64,000 nucleotides of DNA from Gigantopelta aegis (lineage: Eukaryota; Mollusca; Gastropoda; Neomphalida; Peltospiridae). A model generated the notes under the pieces. It searched no databases. It was not told where the DNA came from and worked only from the letters and a program-made list of their open reading frames with translations. Positions 1 through 13,500 of this stretch are shown in pieces. The stretch's first letter is position 1. Each line of letters opens with the position of its first letter. Where the stretch lies: contig NC_054704.1 in assembly GCF_016097555.1 (NCBI RefSeq), positions 79,858,391-79,922,390 of the forward strand. The letters run 5' to 3'. Made by a program: the position numbers and the translations under genes.

Positions 1-1660
1 GTTAAACTTGAGTCCGTGTTTGACTTCTGCCGCCGTTTTGAATTCACATTGCCACACAAGGAGTGCTTCAAGAGCCGACCAGCTTGTTCCGTCAACTCCC
101 AAGTTTGGTGTGTGCATGTGTCTGACTCATGATGATTTGGCTTCCTATTTGAAGTTCCTGGATACCGCGACACCCAAGACTGCTGCAAAGTAGTCCACTG
201 TGGATACGACCACCATCACTGAATCTGGGAGGTCCGTGCTTATAGAATTTGTGGAGTGCCGTTGTCTGATCAGGTCACAGCTCATCTGCATATGTCATGG
301 GCAGTTGGACTTCTCTTCCTGTTGTGGTGACGGGATCCATGGGATCTCCAGGGGCAACATGGAAGCAGCAAGAGACCGGTCCTGTTGGACCCACATGGAG
401 TTGTCTACTGGAGCCCATACAGAGCCATCTGCCCATCATCGTGATCCATCAGCTACCCATGAGGAGTTGTCGGTTTCCAGTCAAGCTTCATCTCATGGAT
501 GCCACATGAACTCCAGGAAGTGTTCCAGGAGATCTCATTCCAGATAGCGCCGCTAGTCTAAGACAGCAGGGATTATATGGATCATATAAGTCTATGACTC
601 AACATCAGGATCTCCAGATTGTCCATCATTGGCCACCACACAGGACTGAAGTTCTATTATGGACTCCAGAGAAGATCGTCTGGCGTGTGAACTTAATCGG
701 AATCTGAGCTGCCAATGGTGGATGCAATATGTGACTGCATAACAACCATGTATGAATTATTACCAAATTTGCGTCAGCCTCAACCACCTGCCAAGAAGGA
801 TCCTGTTCTATCTTTTGTGGATCCAAAAAAAGAGAACGTTTCCATTGAATTGCTTGCAGTGGGTTCTGTTATCTCATTGATCGCCTCTGGAGTTCAGATG
901 CCCAGATGGTCATCATCAAGCTACCCGATATTTAACTTGGATTACAGAGACAGCAACCATACTGGATTCATACTTTGATTTATTAGTCAAATTGTCTTTG
1001 CATCGAATAGGTACTCATGTGACAACTTTGGAGTGTGAACAAGTTATTTAATGGCAAGGTTCAGTTTGTTGTTGAACAAAGCAACAAATCTCTACAATTG
1101 TTGGCAACCACAGGGCCCTGGAGTTCACCAACTCTTTCCAGTGGAGATTTAAGAGGAAGTGATTTTTTATCAAAATTTGTGTCGGCTACCAAGCACTGAA
1201 AGCCATCTCAGCCTAGCAAGTCAGTTACTAAGGAGTCGACAGACTCGAAGCCTTCCACTTCTTCACGCAGGCTTGGCAAACCAGGAAGGTGAGCATGATG
1301 GCAGCCTTGAAATTCACAACTTGTCTGGTTACCTCTGTCTTCACCAGTCCCTGACTACGAGCTTCACAGTGACTTAGGACCTAACCCTTCCAATGTTTCG
1401 ACCAGTGCTGGTTACCTCTATCTTCACCAGTCCCTGACTACGAGCTTCATAGTGACTTAGGACCTAACGCTTCCAATGTTTCGACCAGTGTTGGTTACCT
1501 CTAGCTTCATCAGTCCCTGATTACGAGCTTCATAGTGACTTAGGACCTAACGCTTCCAGTGTTTCGACCAGTGCTGGTTACCTCCATCTTCACCAGTCTC
1601 TGACTACGAGCTTCATAGTGACTTAGGACCTAACGCTTCCAATGTTTCGACCAGTGTTGG
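1..1660 (+). other. Decayed coding-like segment, probable old mobile element
   Basis: This stretch is visibly GC-richer than the rest of the window and contains short protein-like runs in several frames, each broken by stops (for example frame 1 reads VKLESVFDFCRRFEF near the start before stops around 128, and an 87-codon ORF lies at 715-978). No run is long enough to identify a family and no splice sites join the pieces convincingly. I infer a degenerate transposable element or pseudogene; a DIRS- or LTR-type element is possible but no catalytic motif is visible. The left edge may continue outside the window. Confidence 0.35.
1327..1658. repeat. 83-bp tandem repeat, four copies
   Basis: Units start at 1327, 1410, 1493 and 1576 with GGTTACCTCT and contain CTTCACCAGTCCCTGACTAC and TAGTGACTTAGGACCTAACG. 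Only a few substitutions separate the units. It closes the GC-rich decayed segment. No coding role is apparent. Confidence 0.9.
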
Positions 1661-2134
1661 AGGAAGACTTGATCTCTACTGGAAGAACTGGGAGATCTTT
1701 GGCGATCCTTGGGTGACTCATCTCTCCACTCTTTAACTACTATGCCAAGAGAGATACACAATTTAAAGGTGCACACTTTTTGTGTTCTTGTGCACTTTGT
1801 CAGGTTAACATTAGCAATCTTGTCACTTAATAGACTTAACATTACTTAACCTATCATGGTTTATGTATTGTTTCGTCTATCATTGTGATTGATGTTTCCA
1901 TAATAACAATTAACACACCTTAATTTGTTCATGGTTTATTACAACATCACTTTGATTATTCTAGTCGTACATGACTAAGATCTTCCATTATGTCGAAGTA
2001 AACTTCTGATCACGGATGAAAAGTGATTCCATCAGAATCCACTTAAGTTACCCAGAAGCCAGAATAATTATTCATGAAAAGGAGATAAGATTAGATTTCT
2101 TCATTTCACTGAATCACTGATCACGGATCAAGGT

Positions 2135-2660
2135 TCAACTGTCAATATGAAATTGGGTCCAAGTCCTACATCATTAAAATTTGGTTTATGGTTGCCCCGA
2201 TGGATGTTTATCACAGTCATTTGAAAATAAAATAAAATTAATTAATAAAATAAATTAAATTGAAATATTTTTAATTTAGCATTTAGCTCAATGTTAAAAG
2301 TTTCGGGTTCAGCTCAATGTCTCACAAACTATAAGTCCTACGTCAGTGAAACATGGTTTATAGTTGCACCTATAGATATTCAAGAGTGCATTTGAAAAAA
2401 AAAACCCATTAATTATTATTATAATACTTTAATATTGTTATAATATTTTAACATTTAGCTTAATATTAGGTTTATGTATTTCTGTCCATTTTGCACAAAC
2501 TAAGTCCTAAATCAGTAAAACATGGTTTATAGAATTGGTTTGGTTTTTGGTTTTTTTTTAAACATACCTTGAGATGAATGTCTGTGGATGCAACTGTCAG
2601 TCACACTGAATAAGTGTATGATAGGTGAGACATTTAATATTGTGGAATTCTTTATCCATT
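2135..2660 (+). repeat. Dispersed repeat, three degenerate units
   Basis: Three diverged units share CACAAACTATAAGTCCTA, then CAGTGAAACATGGTTTATAG and a GTTGCACCTATAGATATTCA-type segment, near 2150, 2330 and 2500. The right end carries a GATAGGTGAGACATTTAAT motif at 2621-2640. Related copies lie at 34045-34200 and 56670-56815, and a right end alone near 57218. The copy here ends at the polypyrimidine tract of the next exon. Confidence 0.6.
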
Positions 2661-2678
2661 TTTTTTTTTTTTTTACAG

Positions 2679-2929
2679 GACCTTGGATGGGGCCACCTCC
2701 ATCAACAGTGCCACAAATGCAACCACAACAATCATTTGGAAATCAATATGGTGGAAATAATTCATCAAAATCTGAAGGGCAGATACCATCATCAGGAATG
2801 TCGGGGAGTACAGATAAGTCATCGAACTCTGCTGGGTCAAAACAAAATCAATTCCGGCATTCTTCAAACATCATCAAGATCAAAACGGTTAATAAAAACA
2901 CACAAGCAGCACGTATTAAGAAAAAAAAG
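2679..2929 (+). CDS. Orphan exon, Pro/Gln/Ser-rich, ending in a Lys run
   Basis: A long T tract followed by ACAG precedes 2679, and AAG|GTAAGT follows 2929, so both splice sites are strong. The exon enters in phase 2 and leaves in phase 0. It encodes about 83 residues: PWMGPPPSTVPQMQPQQSFG, then a Ser/Asn/Gly-rich stretch, then a basic tail with several Lys. The next exon I can support (22533) starts in phase 0, so joining is possible across a 19.6-kb intron; a Pro/Gln-rich linker ahead of the CID would fit CHERP. It could equally be the 3' part of another gene. I saw no other convincing exon between the two. Confidence 0.6.
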
Positions 2930-3199
2930 GTAAGTAAGTCAGTACATTGAACACATCATGCTCCCCCACCCCTTTCTTCCTGAAAATTATGTCAGTAGAA
3001 ACCGAAAGTTAAATAAAATGAAAAATGTGACCACTTACTAGACTTAAAGTAAATTTTAACTCAGCATGTTGTAAAGTAAATAGGCATCTGAAAGACAAGA
3101 TGACATATTTGGCAATTTATAACTATGAAAGGTAAATTATTTGATGGATCAGGTATAAAATAACTATAATGATAATGCAGATTGCAACGGGTAATAAAA

Positions 3200-3795
3200 A
3201 CAGCATAGTTGGTAACTAGAGCTGTAGGAAGATGATAAATGGTTTGACAGCTTCCTGCTGTTGGGGTTATAATGATAACCGTTGATAACTACAGCTGTAG
3301 GGATAAAATTTGTGAAAACATTGTTGGTAGCTACAGCTGAAGTGGTAAAATTAACAAATAACATAATTGGTAACTACAGCTGAAGGTGTAAATTTAACTT
3401 TAACATTGTAATTACAGCTGTTGTGGTAAAATTAACGTTAACATACATGTAGTTGGTAACTACAGCTGTAGGGGTAAAAAGGATGATGTGGCAGCTTACA
3501 GCTGTTAAGGTTGTAAATTATGTAAGTTAAACATAGTTGGTAACTGCAGCTGTAAAAGTAAAATTAACCATAATTACAGCTGTAGGGATAAAATTAACAT
3601 TAACATAGTTGGTAACTACAGCTGATTTGGCATCTTAAAGCTGACAAGGTTTTAAATTATGTAAGTTAAACATAGTTGGTAACTACAGCTGTAGAAGTAA
3701 GATACATGATTTTGCATCTTACAGTTGTACAGCTGTTGGTATATATTAAACTGTTTTTTATTTTGATTTATGGTAAATTTACAGCTGTTGGTAGA
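3200..3795. repeat. Imperfect repeat array rich in CAGCTG
   Basis: The motif GTAACTACAGCTGTAG and variants recur at irregular spacing of about 35-110 bp, with linkers such as GGTAAAATTAACATTAACAT. CAGCTG, a palindromic E-box, occurs 12 times between about 3290 and 3790. It lies in a non-coding stretch 3' of the orphan exon. Confidence 0.75.
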
Positions 3796-4146
3796 CTGTT
3801 TTTATATTTTAGTTTAGTGGGACTTTAGTGGTGCCTTTTGGCATAACTGGAAACATGTAAATAGGTAAATTAGCTTGCATGACTGTCAAGTACATTTGTA
3901 TGTCTCTGATATTTATTAATTGATAACATGTATACTTGTCATTAAGGAAATTTTTACTAGTAACAAGATGTGTTATACATTTAAATGTGTGCTTTTTTAT
4001 TCATAACAGTAAAATGGTAACAGTCCATGTATTTTGTTGACCTTGAAAGTAGCATCCAGCTGCCTTTATTTGAGTTAGCAACAAAAGCTTTGGAGTGTGC
4101 AGATTTCAACATTAAAGTCTCTGGATGTACAGATTTTAATACCTTC

Positions 4147-4277
4147 TTGAAGATTATGAGACCATTTACCGACACCTGTAGTGGTTCTGGGAGCAGTTCA
4201 GCGAAGAATTCAAGGAACATTTGGTGCTTCAAATGGATTACGGTGGCCATGACAATGATTTGATCCAGTCTAAATGA
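4147..4277 (+). pseudogene. Short protein-like fragment with an in-frame stop
   Basis: Read in the frame ending with TGA at 4275-4277, the sequence gives LEDYETIYRHL, a TAG at 4179-4181, then WFWEQFSEEFKEHLVLQMDY and GGHDNDLIQSK. The composition looks like real protein, but a stop splits it and neighbouring frames also shift. Alternatively TAG at 4179-4181 is part of a weak acceptor (CCTGTAG) that would enter in phase 0, matching the exit phase of the exon at 2929, making this a terminal exon. Neither reading is secure. Confidence 0.2.
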
Positions 4278-5160
4278 ACAGAGTGACTTTACCTGAATGA
4301 ACAGTCTGACAGTATAAATAATCATTTTTAATATTTTTAAGAAGGTTGACATTGGAAGAGTAAAATGAAAAATGTTACCATGGTGCATTTAACAGCCTGG
4401 TGTGTCGTGACTATTGGTAGTGAAATGGTTGATGGATGCAGCTGGTGTATTTGTCTCTGGGTCAGTGCAGCAACTACATACCCTGCACATGGCAGGGTTA
4501 TCTACATGGTCAAGAACTGTCATCACAAGCAGCTTCTTGTGGAATATCCAGGTTGAGGATCTTGCATAGATGTTCTTTTCTCTAAACATTATCAATTTAT
4601 TGACATGAACACTTAAAATGATATTTTGAAAACATAAATGGTGTGAGATGGGAATGTTTTTTCCAGATAAATTTGAATACAGCTATATTTGTATATGTAC
4701 TGAAAGTTGTGGATATCACTTTCCTGCATTGTGTAGTTTATTCTAATACTGGTTTGGACAGTTGGTCAAATAGGAATTTGTTTTTTGTCTAGCCTTTACA
4801 AAGTAAGGCAAGATACAGGTATTACTTTTCCGTCAAATTTTGCATTTAGATGAAAAATACATTTCGTGATATTTGAAACAAAAGGATGACCAGAAACACT
4901 TTGAATGTATGGAAATGTATAATATAAACAATAAAATCTAAGTAATATCTGACTATTTATCAAAAACTGCTCTAATAGTAAAACGATATGCTATTGATTA
5001 AAAACTAGGGTCTGTCACTTTAATTAGGTGTGTGTCTGTGCTATCTTAATGTCAGCTGTTAAATATAGACTTGCAAATACATTCAACATTTAAGGATTTA
5101 TTGTTTACTCATAAAGATTGTTTATTTTAAATTTAATGATCAGAGTTGACTGTTACGATG
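4278..5160. other. AT-rich non-coding stretch
   Basis: I see no exon with splice sites, no repeat with recognisable ends and no RNA gene here. Confidence 0.5.
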
Positions 5161-5164
5161 ATAC

Positions 5165-5673
5165 CAGCACTGCCACTTTATACTTTTTAAAAAGTATTAG
5201 CCTTTTTTTTTTGGAAATACTACTTTTTGTACTTTTTAAATACTTTTTTCACATGAAAAAACTTTTTTATACTTTGTTCTGCAAAAAGTAACTTAAGAAA
5301 TCCAATTTCAAATTTGACCATCGTAAAATTTGTGCTTTGCTAGTCTTTTTTCAGGAATGGTTTGTTCTTTGTTGAGTGGAATGTTTATAGAGCTCTCTGC
5401 TCCTGCTGCTCTCAGTGACCAAGTGACAGGGAACTGTAATATGCAGAACAGAGTATTCAACAATCACAAATCCTCACAACATGGTACACACCATTCCTTG
5501 AGGTTGGTCATAAGCAGCAAACATTAGTCTGACAAAGGTAGCGAATGTCAAATTGTGATTCATATTATTGCTGATGAAAAATTATGCTTATTAAAAACCT
5601 TTTTAGACCATTTTGATACTTTTTTGGGGCAAGATTCCATACCTTTTTTTTTTAAATGCAGAGTGGCAGCACT
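5165..5673. mobile_element. Possible hAT-like MITE with short terminal inverted repeats
   Basis: CAGCACTGCCACT at the left and AGTGGCAGCACT at the right are inverted copies of each other, about 510 bp apart, with T-rich tracts just inside both ends. No transposase ORF lies between. The flanking target duplication is unclear, so the boundaries are approximate. Confidence 0.35.
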
Positions 5674-6360
5674 AATACATAGCAACAATTTAAAAATTAA
5701 AAGCAGAATCCTAAATCCAGAATTCTTTAAATGACTGTTGGTCAAGATTGGTTAATATATTTATCCATCCAAAAGTTTGACACAGTCTCAATGGCTTATT
5801 GTATTTTCCTTGCAAATTCTAAGAAAGTCAAAGTTTAAAGTAATTGGAGTTGGAGTCTATTTCTCCAAGTGTTGCATAGATCCACACTCTCACATTTTTT
5901 AAATTATTATTTATTTCTAAATTGTGATTCATGTTATTGTGTTCAGTTTGCCATTTAAAATTTTTGTTTTTGTTTTACTCTGGTCTTAAAAATATTTTAT
6001 ATTTAAACCATTGTCATATAAAATGAATATTAGTTGTGAAATGAATGCACTTCAGTGCAAGTCATCTGTATTGTGAGTGACTGGAGTTTTAACTACCAGG
6101 TTTTCAGGACATCAAATATTACAGAGGATACCTGACAGGACTGTGTGATGAAAACTTCCATTGATGAAAGGGTGTGGCATTCCTGGACTTTGGACATGCT
6201 AATAGCCGAATCATCCTTGTGATGAACCAGCACTCAAGAAATAACTTGTGCTTTACGTTTATGCATAGAAGCATAACTTTGTTAAACATAGAAACACTTC
6301 AAATTATGCTTGCTGTTATGGATGCTTTGTTATTTTAGAGAATGTTATTTTGTATGTAGT

Positions 6361-6606
6361 CAGTGTCTGGGATCGATCCCCGTCGGTGGGCCCATTGGGC
6401 TATTTCTCATTCCGGCCAGTGCATCACAACTGGTATGTCAAAGGCCGTGGTATGTGTTATCCTGTCTGTAGGATGGTGCATATAAAAGATCCCTTGCTAC
6501 TAACAGAAAGATGTAGCAGGTTTCCTCTCTAAGACTATGTCGCAATTACTAAATGATTAATAAATCAATGTGGTTCTAGTGGTGTTGTTAAACAAAACAA
6601 ACTTTA
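6361..6606 (+). mobile_element. tRNA-headed SINE, 5'-truncated
   Basis: It starts inside the head at the B-box-like GGGATCGATCCC and runs through the shared core (GCCAGTGCATCACAACTGG, CATATAAAAGATCCCTTGCT) to the tail GTTCTAGTGGTGTTGTTAAA. The tail is of type A (ends GTTAAACAAAACAAACTTT). Confidence 0.85.
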
Positions 6607-7152
6607 ACTTTGTTGTATAGGCTTATCTTATAACCTCTGGGCATGATTTAACCATTATATTTATCCAAGATTTTGAGTCAGAAATTGACTGAAAAATAAC
6701 ATTAATGCTACATTTTGTAATATACTAATAATTAAAACACCTTATTATTTGTGATGTCATATTTTTTAATTATTATTTTGGGTTTTTTTTTTTTGTGGGT
6801 TTTTATTGATTATTTGTGATGAAATGTTTTACTTTAAATCATATTGATATGTTAGTAAGCGACAGGCTTTGATAAGTCCTTCATTTATTAATATCGTACA
6901 TGCATATTCAGTAGTTTATTCAGATTATGCTGAATCATTAAATGTATTTCAATTCTCATTGTTTTACAAAAATTGAGATATTGTGATTGGGCATTTGAGT
7001 GTTATTATTTGACAAAAGACTAACTATATTTTTTATGTTTATTTGTGCTTTGTGGTATATTAGTGTGTTTTTTCCCCTTTACTCAACTGTTAAATTTGAT
7101 AAGCATAATTTGTGCGTATTAAATTTTCATTTATGACTTAGAGATATCACGG

Positions 7153-7447
7153 AGCGGGACGTTGTCCGGTGATAAAGCTCTCTTGATGCAGGATTGAACC
7201 CTGTCGGTGGGCTCATTGGGCTATTTCTCATACCAGCCTGTGCACTGCAAATGGTATATCAAAGGCCATGGTGTGTGTTGTCTTGTGTGTGGAATGGTCT
7301 ATATAAAAGATCCCATGCTACTAATGGAAACATTTAGCATGTCTCCTCTATACATGTATGTGAAAAGTACCAAATGTTTTGACATTCAATAGCAGATGAT
7401 TAATACGGCAATGTGCTCTAGTGGTGTTGTTAAACAAAACACTTAAC
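7153..7447 (+). mobile_element. tRNA-headed SINE, near full length
   Basis: The head GCGGGACGTTGTCCGGTGAT is followed by CCTGTCGGTGGGCTCATTGG, the core with CTATATAAAAGATCCCATGC, and a type A tail ending GTTGTTAAACAAAACACTTA. It is more diverged than most copies in the window. Confidence 0.85.
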
Positions 7448-9620
7448 TTCAGAGATGTCACTTAACTTTTATTAGCTTAGACCTCTAGTATAATTAGTGT
7501 TTAAACTGGTCAGATGTTTTATTCTTATATATTAAAGGGACTTCTCCCTTTAAATACTATGTACAATATTCCCATCAAATACTTACAGTTCCTTGTTTGA
7601 AATGTTATTCTGTTTATGAAAGCTATAGCAAGGTGTTTGGAGCATGTCCTATAAAAGTGGCAGTCCTCCTATAGACAAAGTGGGAACCGTCTATCCTGGT
7701 CAAGCCCAGCTTTTCTATAGACAAAGCATCTGACAATGATTTATGACTACTACACAAATTTTAAATTTTATATTGTCTATGAGTAGCACTGGTGAATAGA
7801 TTAACACATACTATCGACAGTCTTATTGGTGGGGGAAGGAAGACTTTCATTTGAGGGTGAAGTCCCTTCAATAAGATATGAAAAAAGTTGAAACTTGTTA
7901 TATCTTAAAAGATGGTTTTGGGTGGGTTTTTTTGTTGCTGTTGGTTTTGATAGAATGTATTATCTTCAATTATCTTAGATAAAACTGGTATGTAGAAACA
8001 GAATAATACATTGGGCCAACATATCTCATTACCAACCTGAAATGTTTCTACGGTGCATGTGTGTATAACCATATTTTATAATTTCTAATAAAAATTATTC
8101 TGAAGCCTTTTAACTATTTTCAAAATCTGTTGTATTTGGAGTATGGTTTTGATAATTGTGTTTTTTGTGATGTTTCATTAATTTTGAATCTTTTGGCATA
8201 ATCTGAAGGGATGTAAAAATTATACAAATTACAATGCAGTAGTGTGTGTGTGTGTGTGGGCACAGTGTTCTCGCTGCTCCATTTAAGCGAGACTGCCCGC
8301 CCCGCATTTGCATTTTGCTGCCCTCCTTTCACATTCTGCTGCCCTCCTTTATTTTTCTGCAACCCTCTTTATGTTCCCGCACCCTACTATATTTTACAGC
8401 ACATATTTCCGCTATTTCCAAATGCACACTTTTTACCACACAAAAATAATCATCTGTCTGCATAAAGGAAACAAGCCGCATTGTATATACGAAAAAGCAA
8501 CAGACGAAAAACTTCAGTAGCTTACAACAGTAACCATAACATAATTTAACAGTATTTTTAACAACCTCTATTTTGTTCCATACCTGTATCCATTTGTATG
8601 TTTGATACACACAATAAAAATTATATTTTATTTGAGCAATGAAAGCATTTTATTTGTTATCAATTCGGCAATCTCCAACTGAAAAAACCACTTATTTGGT
8701 GCCAAATTTGTTGCGTGATCAGACCGGTCATTCTGTCTTTTGTTTCCACTAACTATCATCTGATATTTTGTCCTCAGTTGCAGATTTAATTAGTTGTAAC
8801 TAATGAATTTTACTTTCTGTCATTTCTATCAATCTGTTTATCCAGCCATTCTTTATAAAATATTATAAACTTTTTATTTTTGGGGTGATATCACCGCTTA
8901 TAAAAACAACAAAAGTCGTAGTGTTTATAATTAAAATCATTTATCTTGGGTGCCAAATACATTGCCTTTCCAAAAGCAAAACTACTTTTTATCAGTTGGT
9001 GATATCAAAGCGATAGATTCATTCGATGAAGCTGGAAATAAAATGAACAAACTTTTTTTTTTATCCCATATTAGGGGATCACTTTACAAACATATTTATG
9101 GTTTTACATATATATTTTGAAATCTTTATTAAAATAATAATATTAAAACTTTGATCGGTACAGCAAAACCGGAATTGCCCATGAATGTCAAACCGACAAC
9201 ACGAGTCAGCTTGCAATTCATATCAACTTTTTTTGAACCAAATAATGAGAGGAAAAATAAGGAGTATGTCTTTCTACAAAGTCGACCAACCAACACACAC
9301 TGATATATGGTAACCAAGCTTTCCCTGTTTTTCTTCTTTTTTTTTTTTTTTTTTTTAAAGGATGTGGTGCCACGCAGCCACCTTCCTTTAATTTTCACCC
9401 AGTGAGAACACTGGTGTGCGTGTGTGTGCAGGGAACATTTTGTTTTCAAAAGTTTCATTAGCAATATTTCTAGTCAATTGAAAATTGATTAGCAACTACT
9501 CTTTAAAAATTGTGTAGAGATCTCCGAAACTTGTGTGGAGAATTGCGACGCGATACTGAACGAAATGTTCCCATGTGGGTGTGAGTGTGTGCATGCATTT
9601 GTTGGTGTATTCGCCTTGTG
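7448..9620. other. Non-coding stretch
   Basis: This is AT-rich sequence with a short GT run near 8242-8258 and a T run near 9338-9356. I see no exon, RNA gene or element with definable ends. Confidence 0.5.
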
Positions 9621-9627
9621 TGCGATT

Positions 9628-9888
9628 GATCTAAGATCGATTCCCATCGGTGCTATTTCTCGTTCCACAACTGGTGTAACAAAGGCCGTTGTATGTACTA
9701 TCCCATCTGTGGGATGATGCATATAAAAGATCCCTTGCTGCTAATTGAAAAGAATACCCCATGAAGTGGCGACAGCGGGTTTCCTCTCTATCTCTGCATG
9801 GTCTTTAAGCATATGTCCGACACCATGTAACCTTAAATAAAATGTGTTGAGTGTATTGTTAAATAAAACATTTCCTTCCTTTCTTGTT
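9628..9888 (+). mobile_element. tRNA-headed SINE with type B tail
   Basis: Head remnants (GATCTAAGATCGATTCCCAT) lead into the core CATATAAAAGATCCCTTGCT and GAAGTGGCGACAGCGGGTTT. The tail is different from that of most copies: AAATAAAATGTGTTGAGTGT, then GTTAAATAAAACATTTCCTT. Confidence 0.85.
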
Positions 9889-10378
9889 GGTGTGTTCTTT
9901 CTGGTATGTAAGTTAACAATTGAATGATCCATATTGCTTTTGTTTAGTTTTGATAATGATTGTTTTGAGACAGGTGGGGTTTTTTTGTTTTGTTTCTTCT
10001 TCTTGTTTTTTTATGATTGTGAGGAGGTTCAAAGAAAGAACCATTTAATGATTTTAATGTAATATCAACCTGTTAAGATTATTGTTATTATTATTAGTAC
10101 AACTTATGTGAATATACTGAAATGTTTTTAGTTGTATAATGTTGCATAATAATATATATAAGCTGTTAATTGTGTATTGTTTTAAAAACATCTGGATTTT
10201 GGAGGTTATTTGGTGTGTGATTTGTTTTGTGGTGCATTTGAAGCATTCTGAAATATACGAGTTTACCTTAAATAGCCGCATAAAAGATGTAAATTGTATG
10301 CTATCTAATGTGGGTTTGGGTTTCGGCTGTTCTGCAAGTAATTGGTTGAGTGGGACTCTTCTGTGTATCAAGATTTAT

Positions 10379-10815
10379 TAGTCCCCTACCGGTCCAACCG
10401 GAGGGGACTATAGGTTTCACCTCCATCCTTCTGTCTGTCTGTCTGTCTGTCCATCTGTCCCACATGTTTTCCGGATATTTTTTACAGAAGGCTTTGAAAT
10501 ATTAACCTGACATTTTGTGTATAGCTTTATCATGTACTGTTACAGATGAAGTTTAAACTTTCATGGCAATTTACCTATTTTTGACAGAGTTATGGCCTTT
10601 CAACTTATGAGATATAAAACAAAAATTCTGGACTTTTGTTTTGCAATATCTGAAAATATTGAGGTGAAATTTTGTATATAGCTTTATCATGTACTGTTAC
10701 AACTTTCATGGTGATTTACCCACTTTTACCAGATGTTTGGCCTTTGAATTTAGGAGATAGAAAATTGTTGGGTCAGCGTGTATTGCTTTAGCAGTACTCT
10801 GCTTGTTATTATTAT
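10379..10815 (+). repeat. TTAGTCCCC-type dispersed repeat
   Basis: It begins TTAGTCCCCTACCGGTCCAA and continues with GGAGGGGACTATAGGTTTCA, a TCTG run (about 10432-10452), then two related internal units each holding ATAGCTTTATCATGTACTGT. It ends near TGTATTGCTTTAGCAGTACT. Other copies are at 29097-29700 and 29994-30352, and fragments at 27870-28040 and 35795-35905. Confidence 0.7.
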
Positions 10816-13500
10816 TATTTTTTTCTGACTGAAAATTTTCCGAATACAAATATAAGTGTTTAAATTTATTTTGTGAACGATGGGCATTTAAAAAAAAAAA
10901 AAAAACTTAACCCCACTTTAATGTAATTACTTTTGGAACAGTTCTGATGTTATTTTGCTGTTTGTTTTTCATCTGTAATGTACATAGAGTTACAGTTACA
11001 TTATTAATAATGGAAACCTACATTAACATACTAGTTTTAGTTAAATCTGTTTGTTACATTGTTGTTAGTCAATTTTGATGAATTAACAGGTTGATGTATG
11101 ACACTGGATAATAGGGATCCAAGCAACAGCTTTTAATGAAGATTGTAGTGTATAACTTTAATATTTGAAATGATTTTCATTCATACAATGTACCGGTAGG
11201 TGCTATAAGAAATCCATATCAAATTAAAACATTAGCATTGTACAGGTACGTATAGTTAACTTGTATTAAAAATGAAGGACATTTATTGCAGTAAACATCA
11301 ACAACTCATTATATACAATGTACCTTTTCCTGATTAATAAGATGACAAAAATATATTCAGTATTACATGTACTTGATTAAAAGATGAAATGTAGCTGGGT
11401 TTTCTAATATTGTCAAGTCTTTTTTTTAATAATAATATTTTACATGGTAAAACTTTCCAGGAGTGATTATGTTACAGAATGCAATTATGTTACAGATTAT
11501 TGTTACAGAATGTAATTTTTTCCAGTTTAAAGTTACTTGGTCCTCTTACAATGCTGTGGTATTCTGGCTAAAACATGATTTCTTGACATTTTGGTTATGT
11601 GAAATATATTCACTTAAAAAACAAGGCTTGAAACTCATGTTGTGCAATGGAAAGCGATATCTGCTTTTGACAATTAGTTTGGAAGCAGAATCTGACAATT
11701 GAGAAGCAATTCTAGACTGCTTGTACTGATATAAATATTTACCCTAATTTTATGTAAATTTAAAACCAGTCATCTTCTTTCCTGTTAAAATATCTTAATT
11801 TGATATTGTCAACATAGTTGGCACTAATTTGTTAATCTTTGTGCTGGTGTGTTATGCATTCATTCATTTAATTTCTTAATCAGAATAGTTGTACAATTCT
11901 TTGTTATGGAAAGCAAAAGCTGCTGGTGAAACTAATTATTGAAAAGCATAAAGAGTATTTTGAGTGAAAATTGCCTTTTGCTCCTTGTCAATTTCAAGCA
12001 TTGTAAAATATCCGGCATTCCTCAAAATAAAATATTATCTTAAAATTAGTAAATGCTTATATGTTTTTGATCATTTGAATGGTTCTGAATAATCAATCAC
12101 ATTGACAGCTGAATAGAGTGTATTTCTAAAAGTTAGTTATAAATTTAAAACCGATTAACAACAAAATTATGGGCCATACGAAGTGGTCACGTCAGAGCAC
12201 TGTGTTAAGCAAAAACATGCTACATGTACAAAAATGCAAAAAACCTGAGATTTTTACATGACAAATACCACACATTGTCAGAAGAGCATATAGTTTTTAA
12301 CAATTACACTTATTTATGTATTTCATAAACTGATTTAAAATTGATTGTTAATTAAAATTATCTTTTTGTCTTTGCTGTGTTAGTCTTTATTTATACAATA
12401 TGTGGTGTGTTTCTATCCAATTATTTAGATTTGTATAGTTTTTCCCAGTTTATTTACATATGATTTTTCTAACAGCATGAATCTTTAATGACAGTCAATT
12501 ACTTAAAATGATTGGTTGACATTTTAAGATAATATACTTTATTATCTAAACTCAAATAGTTATGTAGTTTCACTTTGATATAATGGACTTGACAAACGTT
12601 CCAACAACCAGTTCTATACACTTTATTTTCCTGTTTCTGTGTATTATGCCTACCAGTGTATGCTGTCTCACTCCCACAATTTGTTTTTTTGTTTCTATGA
12701 AAGAAAAAAAAAATCCATACTTTAGTGCCTATAGATTTTTTTATTTTATTGCCAGTAAATAAAGCTCACAATAAATCTAAAGATGTACCCTCAACTTCAC
12801 CAAAAGGAAAGACAAATCGATAAGAAGTCTTTGTTTGCAGTAAACATGAATTTATTTTTGTACAGGAATAGCTGGATAATAATTATGTTCATTTTTGATA
12901 TGCTCATAGTATAAAGATGTCCCTTGTTTTTAATCTGACTGATTTTCTGATTCAGATAATTTTTATATACCATACTTGTTTAAGGTTTACAACAAACACT
13001 GAACAGTAAAGTGGAAAGGTTTGTTTGAGATTTTTGTTTTTGGGGGTGGGGGTGTCTGTGTTGGAAGGTTAACAAAACATAACAAAATTATGTGTTTATA
13101 TATTTCATTGAGTAATAAAGCTAATATTTGTGATATAATAGAATAAGAACCTTCATGACCTTTTATCACAATGATTAATGATACCATTTTTTTTTTTAAA
13201 ATTAGTAAAGTATGAATAGACCCGATATCAGTTCTCACTTATAATGTGCATGCTCGTTAATATATGATTGTGGTAGGGTTGGATGTGCATACTGGTAATA
13301 CACAGTAAATACAGTAGTCATTTTTCTTTCATGGTTCAGTGACAAACATATTTCCTTTTTTCTTTCTTTCAAATCAACACTTTGTTCCTTTTATAGATCT
13401 AACAAAATTTGTCATTCATAAGTGTTCATTTGTTGAACGTTTTGATTCTCTGAATCCTTTTCACTGTCATCTTTCATCTATTCTGCTTGATTATTAGTAA
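10816..13500. other. AT-rich non-coding stretch
   Basis: No exon or element is recognisable. Homopolymer A and T runs and scattered single-frame ORFs under 90 codons are all that I see. Confidence 0.5.

Noticed and set aside
3981..4388. 135-codon minus-strand ORF
   Set aside because: It overlaps a plus-strand stretch with better protein-like composition, and shows no motif and no promoter or splice context.
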